A DNA stretch of 12,076 nt from Flavobacteriaceae bacterium (GTDB lineage: Bacteria; Bacteroidota; Bacteroidia; Flavobacteriales; Flavobacteriaceae): the NCBI GenBank assembly GCA_947377425.1, contig CANCFZ010000056.1:1-12076 (forward strand). Direction: 5' to 3'. The translations under genes and the position numbers were made by a program. Below are positions 7,631-12,076 of the stretch, piece after piece (position 1 is the first letter of the stretch; every line of letters starts with the position of its first letter). The notes under the pieces are model-generated. The model saw nothing but the letters and a program-made list of their open reading frames with translations. It searched no databases and was not told where the DNA came from.

Positions 7631-10582
7631 TTAAAATTTTACGTTAGCTCCAAATAAAAACGAACGCTGTCTTGGATAAATAGTATTATCAACACCTCCT
7701 GTAATTTCTGGATCTAATCCAGAATATTTAGTAAGTATGAAGGCGTTTTGAACACCTGTAAACAATCTTAAAGAAGCTTTTCCTTCTAACCATTTAGGAA
7801 TTGTATAACCTAAACTAATATTATCCATACGTAAGAATGATCCATTTTCAATATATAAATCAGACAATCCAATTTGATTAGATAAATTATTGAACCCAGT
7901 ATTTTCTATTGATGTTGGGATATTTCCTGCAACTGAGCCTGCTTGTAAATTATTATATTGAGCATTTCCTGCATTCACTAAATTATAAATTCTATTACCT
8001 AAACTTGCTCTTAAATTAAAAGAAAAATCTAAATTTTTATAATTCATTGTAGAAGCAAAACCAAAAACAACATCTGGATCTGGATTTTTGTAGATATATC
8101 TATCTTTATCATTCACAATACCGTCACCATTCAAGTCTGCAAAAGCACCTTCAATTGGTCTGCCTGCTGTATCATACAATTGTTTGTAAACATAAAATGA
8201 ATAAGGAGTATATCCAGGTCTATAAATTTGAGATGTTCCTCCAGTACCTGGAGCAGATCCTAAATAAACATCAGCACCATTTGCCAATGATTTTATTCTT
8301 CTCTCGAATTTAGTAGCATTGAAATTTACATTCCAATTAAAATTCTTAGTTTTAACAATATCCGCATTAACAGACAATTCAATACCTTTATTAGTAAAGC
8401 TTCCTATATTTTGCAATAAAAAGTTAGAAAAATTACCTCCGTCTGGTACTGGAGCAACATTAAATAAATCATCAGTTTGTTTATAGAAAACATCTAAAGT
8501 ACCTGTAATTCTATTTCCAAACAACCCATAATCAAATCCTGCGTTATAAGTAGTTTGTTTCTCCCATTTCAAATTATCATTATAAGCTCTTGATAAACTT
8601 ATAGCTGTTGGCGTTGAACCAAAAGTATATTGTGAATTAACATTACCCGTAGCATACTGTTGCAAATAAATATTGTTGTAAGTAGATGGCAAACCTTGAT
8701 TTCCTGTAATTCCATATCCTAAACGCAATTTCAAATCAGAAACAGTTTTAGAATCTTTAAAGAAATCATCTTTTAATTTCCATGCAAAAGCAAAAGCTGG
8801 ATAATTAGCCCATCTATTATCAGGCGTTAATCTTGACGAACCATCTCTTCTTACAGAAGCTGTAAATAAATATTTATTGTCAAAAGTTAAATTGGTCCTA
8901 ACAAAATACCCAATCAAGACATTGTCCGCCTCTGGTCTCCAAACATTAGGATTTGCAGCAACTGATGGATTATGTCTTAAATCACCATAATATGTTCTTT
9001 CTTCATTAAAAATTTGATATGATCTACCTAAAGTAGCGTCGATATTTAATTTACCAACTTTCTTATTGTAAGCTAAATAAGTATCAATTAATTTATTTCT
9101 TAATAAAATAGTTTGTGTATAATCTGAACCTATATAATTAATTATACCTCCAGTTGTATATTGATTTCCTGTTGCTACACCATAATCAACCAATCTTGTT
9201 CTAGTTCCATTTGATTGATCAAAACCAACATTCACAACCGCTCTTAAATCAGGGAAAAAGTGTAATTTATAATCTGTTTCAAAGTTACCATAAACTCTGT
9301 TATTTCTTCCTGTATCATAAGTTTGAAGCAATTGAGCTACCGGATTTCTAGGCGCTAAATTGTTTGCGTTTCCATTTGAAGGATTATAAAATTCGAAGAA
9401 ACCTCCAAACGGAGATCCTGCTTGATAAACTGGCTGAGTTGGATCAAAATGAATTGCAGAACCTTCAACTCCATCAGCAAATCTATTGTTTTCGTTAGCA
9501 ACCGAAGCACTTAATCTAAACTTTAAATGGTCTTTCAAAAAAGATGGATTCAAAGTTGTAGAAACTGTATTTCTGTTAAATGAGTTAGTCAAACGCAAAC
9601 CTTCTTGATAAGTATTCCCAATTGACAAACGTGCTGGAATAAAACCAAATAAATTACCTCTAAGTGATAAATTGTTATCTACAAAATCTGTTCTTCTATA
9701 GATTTCTTTTTGCCAATTAGTGTCTGAATTTCCTAATGAAGAAAGCAACCCCGGCTTGTGCGCTTGAATTACATTTCTAAATTGAGCAGCATCATAGACA
9801 CTAACTTGATTAAAAGTTTTACCTGAACCATATTGAAAATTATAATCAACAGCTAATTTTTTTCCTCCTCTTTTTGTTGTAATGATAATTACTCCATTAG
9901 AAGCTCTTGATCCATAAATAGCAGTAGCTGACGCATCTTTTAAAACCGAAAAACTTTCAATATCATTTGGATTCAATGCCGCTAAAATTGAAGTTGAAGA
10001 TTTATTTTCAACATTTAACAACGGTAATCCATCAATCACAATTAAAGGATCATTACTTGCATTTAAAGACGAACCACCTCTAATTCTTATCTCTGAACCA
10101 GATCCTGGCGCTCCACCTCCAGCATTTACCGTAACACCTGCAACGCGTCCACTAAGCAAATTCTCGGCAGTAACGTTAGCACCTTTATTAAAATCTTTTG
10201 CTGCTAATGTAGAAACCGATCCCGTAGCATCTTTCTTCTTAACATTACCATAACCCACTTGAACTACAACTTCTTGCAGCGTATTGGCTTCTTCAGACAA
10301 AGAAACTGATAACATTTTTTGACTGTCATAAGTGATAACTTCATTTTTGTATCCAATAAAAGAGAAAACCAATTTGTCTCCTTTTTTAAGTTTAGATAGC
10401 TTAAATTTACCATCAAAGTCAGTTGATGTACCCGATTGAGTACCTTGCACAATTACATTTACTCCTGGTAGTGGTTGTTTTGTTTTAGAATCAACAACAA
10501 CTCCGTCCACTGTGCTTTGAGCCAAAACACTAAATGGGAGCATTAGCAATAAAAATAACAACTTGTTATAAATTGTTTTCAT
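7631..10582 (-). CDS. susC: SusC/RagA-family TonB-dependent outer-membrane glycan transporter
   Basis: This 983-residue protein is the outer-membrane channel that imports oligosaccharides with energy from TonB. The signal peptide is cleaved after about A21 (FSVLAQS). A carboxypeptidase-D-regulatory-like domain occupies about 23-100 (VDGVVVDSKTKQPLPGVNV; GTSTDFDGKFKL). A TonB-box-like stretch (LQEVVVQVGYG, 102-112) follows. The plug at about 115-240 has the SusC hallmarks GRVAGVTV, SEIRIRGGSSLNASNDPLIVI and KDASATAIYGSRASNGVIIITTKRGG. The rest, to about 983, is the barrel, ending in aromatic F983 as outer-membrane barrels usually do. Residues 816-827 form an EF-hand-like loop (DLNGDGIVNDKD). 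It is first in the operon, divergent from the LacI-family gene, and its upstream region holds the operator palindrome. Starch specificity comes from its neighbours. Confidence 0.97.
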   Translation of the reverse strand: MKTIYNKLLFLLLMLPFSVLAQSTVDGVVVDSKTKQPLPGVNVIVQGTQSGTSTDFDGKFKLSKLKKGDKLVFSFIGYKNEVITYDSQKMLSVSLSEEANTLQEVVVQVGYGNVKKKDATGSVSTLAAKDFNKGANVTAENLLSGRVAGVTVNAGGGAPGSGSEIRIRGGSSLNASNDPLIVIDGLPLLNVENKSSTSILAALNPNDIESFSVLKDASATAIYGSRASNGVIIITTKRGGKKLAVDYNFQYGSGKTFNQVSVYDAAQFRNVIQAHKPGLLSSLGNSDTNWQKEIYRRTDFVDNNLSLRGNLFGFIPARLSIGNTYQEGLRLTNSFNRNTVSTTLNPSFLKDHLKFRLSASVANENNRFADGVEGSAIHFDPTQPVYQAGSPFGGFFEFYNPSNGNANNLAPRNPVAQLLQTYDTGRNNRVYGNFETDYKLHFFPDLRAVVNVGFDQSNGTRTRLVDYGVATGNQYTTGGIINYIGSDYTQTILLRNKLIDTYLAYNKKVGKLNIDATLGRSYQIFNEERTYYGDLRHNPSVAANPNVWRPEADNVLIGYFVRTNLTFDNKYLFTASVRRDGSSRLTPDNRWANYPAFAFAWKLKDDFFKDSKTVSDLKLRLGYGITGNQGLPSTYNNIYLQQYATGNVNSQYTFGSTPTAISLSRAYNDNLKWEKQTTYNAGFDYGLFGNRITGTLDVFYKQTDDLFNVAPVPDGGNFSNFLLQNIGSFTNKGIELSVNADIVKTKNFNWNVNFNATKFERRIKSLANGADVYLGSAPGTGGTSQIYRPGYTPYSFYVYKQLYDTAGRPIEGAFADLNGDGIVNDKDRYIYKNPDPDVVFGFASTMNYKNLDFSFNLRASLGNRIYNLVNAGNAQYNNLQAGSVAGNIPTSIENTGFNNLSNQIGLSDLYIENGSFLRMDNISLGYTIPKWLEGKASLRLFTGVQNAFILTKYSGLDPEITGGVDNTIYPRQRSFLFGANVKF

Positions 10583-10629
10583 ACATTTTGTTTAGGTTAA
10601 TAATTTGTTTTTTAGCTTATATTTTACTT

Positions 10630-10639
10630 CGAACGTTAA
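10630..10639. promoter_or_regulatory. Possible weak second LacI-family operator
   Basis: The sequence CGAACGTTAA shares the ACGT core and AACGTT centre of the strong palindrome, but only its left arm keeps the CG end. Its central CpG (10634-10635) is 62 bp from that of the main operator (10696-10697), close to six helical turns, which would put both sites on the same DNA face. It overlaps the candidate -7 element and probable start of susC transcription. AACGTT is short enough to occur by chance, so the call is tentative. Confidence 0.3.
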
Positions 10640-10671
10640 AATTATGATAATTTCTGGGATAAAAAAACAAA
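10637..10671 (-). promoter_or_regulatory. Candidate susC promoter
   Basis: On the minus strand a TTTG (10671-10668) is followed after 23 bases by TAATTTTA (10644-10637), a 7-of-8 match to the Bacteroidota -7 consensus TAnnTTTG. This would start transcription near 10630 and leave a leader of about 48 bases before the susC ATG. It would place the strong palindrome upstream at about -60 to -73, a position more typical of activation. An alternative -7 is AGGCTTTG at 10675-10668, which would start near 10661 and put the palindrome at about -30 to -42, where bound protein would block polymerase. Sequence alone does not decide between them. Confidence 0.35.
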
Positions 10672-10689
10672 GCCTTTATTATATGGTTC

Positions 10690-10703
10690 CGAAAACGTTT
10701 TCG
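10690..10703. promoter_or_regulatory. LacI-family operator palindrome between susC and its regulator
   Basis: CGAAAACGTTTTCG is a perfect 14-bp palindrome with a central CpG and no spacer, the standard shape of LacI/GalR-family operators, where the hinge-helix leucine inserts at the central CpG. It lies 105 bases upstream of the regulator ATG and 108 bases upstream of the susC ATG, almost midway between them. That position suits control of susCDE and autoregulation by the divergent regulator. I saw no other copy of this palindrome in the window, including upstream of the amylase. Confidence 0.8.
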
Positions 10704-10745
10704 TGTTGAAAACTTTCTTGATATTTTATAATTATTATACTAAAA

Positions 10746-10776
10746 TTGAAAGAATCCAAAAATAAATATATCTTTA
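10746..10776 (+). promoter_or_regulatory. Candidate promoter of the LacI-family regulator
   Basis: A TTG at 10746-10748 is followed after 20 bases by TATCTTTA at 10769-10776, a 7-of-8 match to TAnnTTTG with acceptable Bacteroidota spacing. Transcription would start near 10783, about 25 bases before the regulator ATG. The operator palindrome lies about 80-93 bases upstream of that start, so bound regulator need not block this promoter. The region is very AT-rich, so chance matches are likely. Confidence 0.4.
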
Positions 10777-10807
10777 TTGAAAATTAAACATTTATCAATA
10801 TCGCAAG

Positions 10808-11830
10808 ATGAGAAGAAAAGTAACTTTAAAGCAGATAGCCAAAGAATTAGACGTCTCTATTTCTACAGTCTCTAAATCACTGAGAGACAGTACAGAAATT
10901 AGCGAAGACACGCGTCAAAAAGTTCAGGCTTTTGCTAAACTATACAACTACAAACCCAACAATATTGCTTTAAGTTTAAAAAACAGAAAATCTAAAACTA
11001 TTTGCATCCTTATTCCTGAAATTATACATCATTTTTTTGCTACAGTCATTAGTGGTGTCGAACATGTTGCTAACGAAAAAGGATACAATGTAATTGTATG
11101 TTTGTCAGACGAATCATTTGATAAAGAAGTAATCAATATGGAAATGCTTGCTAATGGAAGTATTGATGGTTTCATTATGTCTCTATCCAAAGAAACACAA
11201 CAAAAAAAAGATTTTCACCACATTTCTGAAGTAATCAATCAAGGAATGCCCGTAGTAATGTTTGACCGCGTTACCAACGATATTCTTTGTGACAAAGTAA
11301 TAATTGACGACAATCTAGCTGCTTTCAATGCAACACAACACCTTATCAATAAAGGATTCCGAAAAATTGGACTAATAACAACTGTTGACTATGTTAGTGT
11401 TGGAAAATTAAGAACCGAAGGATATATTAAAGCGCTAAAAACAAACGATATAAAAGTAGATGAAAATTTAATCCTTAAAATTGAAGACACCGACAACTTT
11501 GAATCGCAAATAAAATCGCTACTTGAAAACAATGACTTAGATGCTGTTTTTGCTGTAAATGAAATTTTTGCTGTAACAGCAATTAAAATAGCTAATAAAC
11601 TTGGTAAAAAAGTTCCAGAAAACATTTCAATTATTGGTTTTACCGATGGAATAATTTCTAAATATTCTTCTCCGTCAATAACAACCGTAAGTCAAAACGG
11701 AGTAAAAATGGGTGAAAAAGCAGCTAAAATGCTCTTAGAGAAACTAGAAATTGAAGAAGAAGAATATGAAGAACAATACAAAACAGAAGTTATTGAAACC
11801 GAATTAGTTGAAAGAGAATCAACAATATAA
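10808..11830 (+). CDS. LacI/GalR-family transcriptional regulator of the sus-like locus
   Basis: This 340-residue cytoplasmic regulator has the normal LacI-family length and order. The N-terminal helix-turn-helix spans about 5-27 (TLKQIAKELDVSISTVSKSL), with I18 and S19 at the recognition-helix positions that set operator choice in LacI. The hinge helix is NNIALSLKN at 51-59, where L57 corresponds to the leucine that wedges into the operator's central CpG. Residues about 63-335 form the periplasmic-binding-protein-like sensor domain (KTICILIPEI; MPVVMFDRV at 147-155; ISIIGFTDG at 273-281; SSPSITTVSQNG at 287-298). The end, ETELVERESTI, is the usual LacI-family close, preceded by an acidic stretch at 314-322. 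ATG 10808 is chosen because the helix-turn-helix starts a few residues later. The divergent position and nearby palindrome indicate control of susCDE; the effector is probably a maltodextrin or derivative, by inference from neighbours. Repressor or activator action cannot be decided. Confidence 0.94.
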   Translation: MRRKVTLKQIAKELDVSISTVSKSLRDSTEISEDTRQKVQAFAKLYNYKPNNIALSLKNRKSKTICILIPEIIHHFFATVISGVEHVANEKGYNVIVCLSDESFDKEVINMEMLANGSIDGFIMSLSKETQQKKDFHHISEVINQGMPVVMFDRVTNDILCDKVIIDDNLAAFNATQHLINKGFRKIGLITTVDYVSVGKLRTEGYIKALKTNDIKVDENLILKIEDTDNFESQIKSLLENNDLDAVFAVNEIFAVTAIKIANKLGKKVPENISIIGFTDGIISKYSSPSITTVSQNGVKMGEKAAKMLLEKLEIEEEEYEEQYKTEVIETELVERESTI

Positions 11831-12076
11831 ATAAAAATCAAGTAAACTACCTGTAATTCGCTTTTTTAATCCCAAAACAAACAATTATTTTAAGGAATAG
11901 TTGGCTTCTATTTATCCCCGAGATACTCCCGAGATACTCCCGAGATACTCCCGAGATACTCCCGACATATCCCCGACATATCCCCGATGCACTGCGGTAT
12001 AAATTATTCAATACTAATTCGTATTTTATTCCGTTTTTCAAACTTAAAAAATACTTTTTCTCGTAAAAATAAATAA
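11831..12076. other. Right-edge non-coding stretch after the regulator
   Basis: I see no credible gene between the regulator stop and the window end. The stretch is AT-rich except for the tandem repeat at 11911-11985. No clear hairpin with a T-run follows the regulator, so its transcript end is unknown. After the repeat, 11986-12076 is plain AT-rich sequence with no start codon for a plus-strand gene entering from here. Any further PUL genes (inner-membrane transporter, cytoplasmic glucosidases) would lie beyond the edge. Confidence 0.6.
11911..11985. repeat. 11-bp GC-rich tandem repeat array
   Basis: Four identical units of GAGATACTCCC (11920-11930, 11931-11941, 11942-11952, 11953-11963) are followed by two units of a variant, GACATATCCCC (11964-11974, 11975-11985). 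The variant differs from the main unit at three positions. The left flank, TTTATCCCC at 11911-11919, resembles the end of a variant unit. The period is not a multiple of three, and no real gene crosses it. The minus strand has seven runs of three or four G separated by 7-8 bases. The GC content contrasts sharply with the AT-rich flanks. The function is unknown; it may be a length-variable minisatellite. Confidence 0.9.

Noticed and set aside
10264..10452. A 62-codon open frame on the minus strand inside susC.
   Set aside because: It overlaps the strongly supported susC N-terminal domain in another frame and has no features of its own.
10690..10703. The CGAAAACGTTTTCG palindrome read as a terminator hairpin.
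   Set aside because: It has no loop bases and is not followed by a T-run, and no gene ends there. An operator fits far better.
11831..11910. Terminator for the LacI-family gene.
   Set aside because: I found no stem of useful length followed by T residues here; the T-run near 11865 has no stem before it.
11911..11985. CRISPR array.
   Set aside because: The units are only 11 bp and contiguous, with no unique spacers and no cas genes nearby.
11847..12041. A 64-codon open frame on the minus strand across the tandem repeat, giving an 11-residue repeating pattern (GSISGVSREYL).
   Set aside because: The repetition follows directly from three turns of the 11-bp DNA repeat (33 bases). The rest has no recognisable domain, and an expanding 11-bp unit would constantly shift the frame.

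Overview
The window looks like the chromosome of a Bacteroidota bacterium of the Flavobacteriia, most likely Flavobacterium or a close relative. The evidence is the AT-rich sequence, Sus-type outer-membrane nutrient-uptake genes, a type IX secretion (T9SS) C-terminal sorting domain, an AsmA-like protein of the Bacteroidota type, TAnnTTTG-like promoter elements and no clear Shine-Dalgarno sequences. The genus is inferred from protein style only.

The core is a starch/maltodextrin polysaccharide utilization locus (PUL). On the minus strand, read right to left, lie a SusC-like TonB-dependent transporter (10582-7631), a SusD-like lipoprotein (7619-6018), a SusE-domain lipoprotein with two probable starch-binding domains (5993-4953) and a large GH13 alpha-amylase-family enzyme with a T9SS sorting domain (4887-2038). 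The gaps are 11, 24 and 65 bp. The last gap holds a strong intrinsic terminator, so the amylase is probably expressed below susCDE or separately. A second, similarly built terminator closes the amylase gene.

A LacI/GalR-family regulator (10808-11830, plus strand) is divergent from susC. The 225-bp space between them holds a perfect 14-bp palindrome, CGAAAACGTTTTCG, the classic form of a LacI-family operator. A weaker ACGT-centred site lies 62 bp away, near the likely susC start of transcription. The expected working is that the amylase cuts starch at the surface or outside the cell, the SusE and SusD lipoproteins hold the fragments, SusC imports them with TonB energy, and the regulator responds to an imported sugar.

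Left of the locus (1-1925, minus strand) is the N-terminal 641 codons of an AsmA-like envelope protein, cut by the window edge and probably unrelated to the PUL. Right of the regulator, 11831-12076 has no convincing gene but carries a GC-rich 11-bp tandem repeat (about 11911-11985).

I see no clearly new system. This is a recognisable flavobacterial Sus-like locus. The points most worth a second look are the operator layout, the terminator between susE and the amylase, the T9SS-exported amylase, and the 11-bp repeat array.
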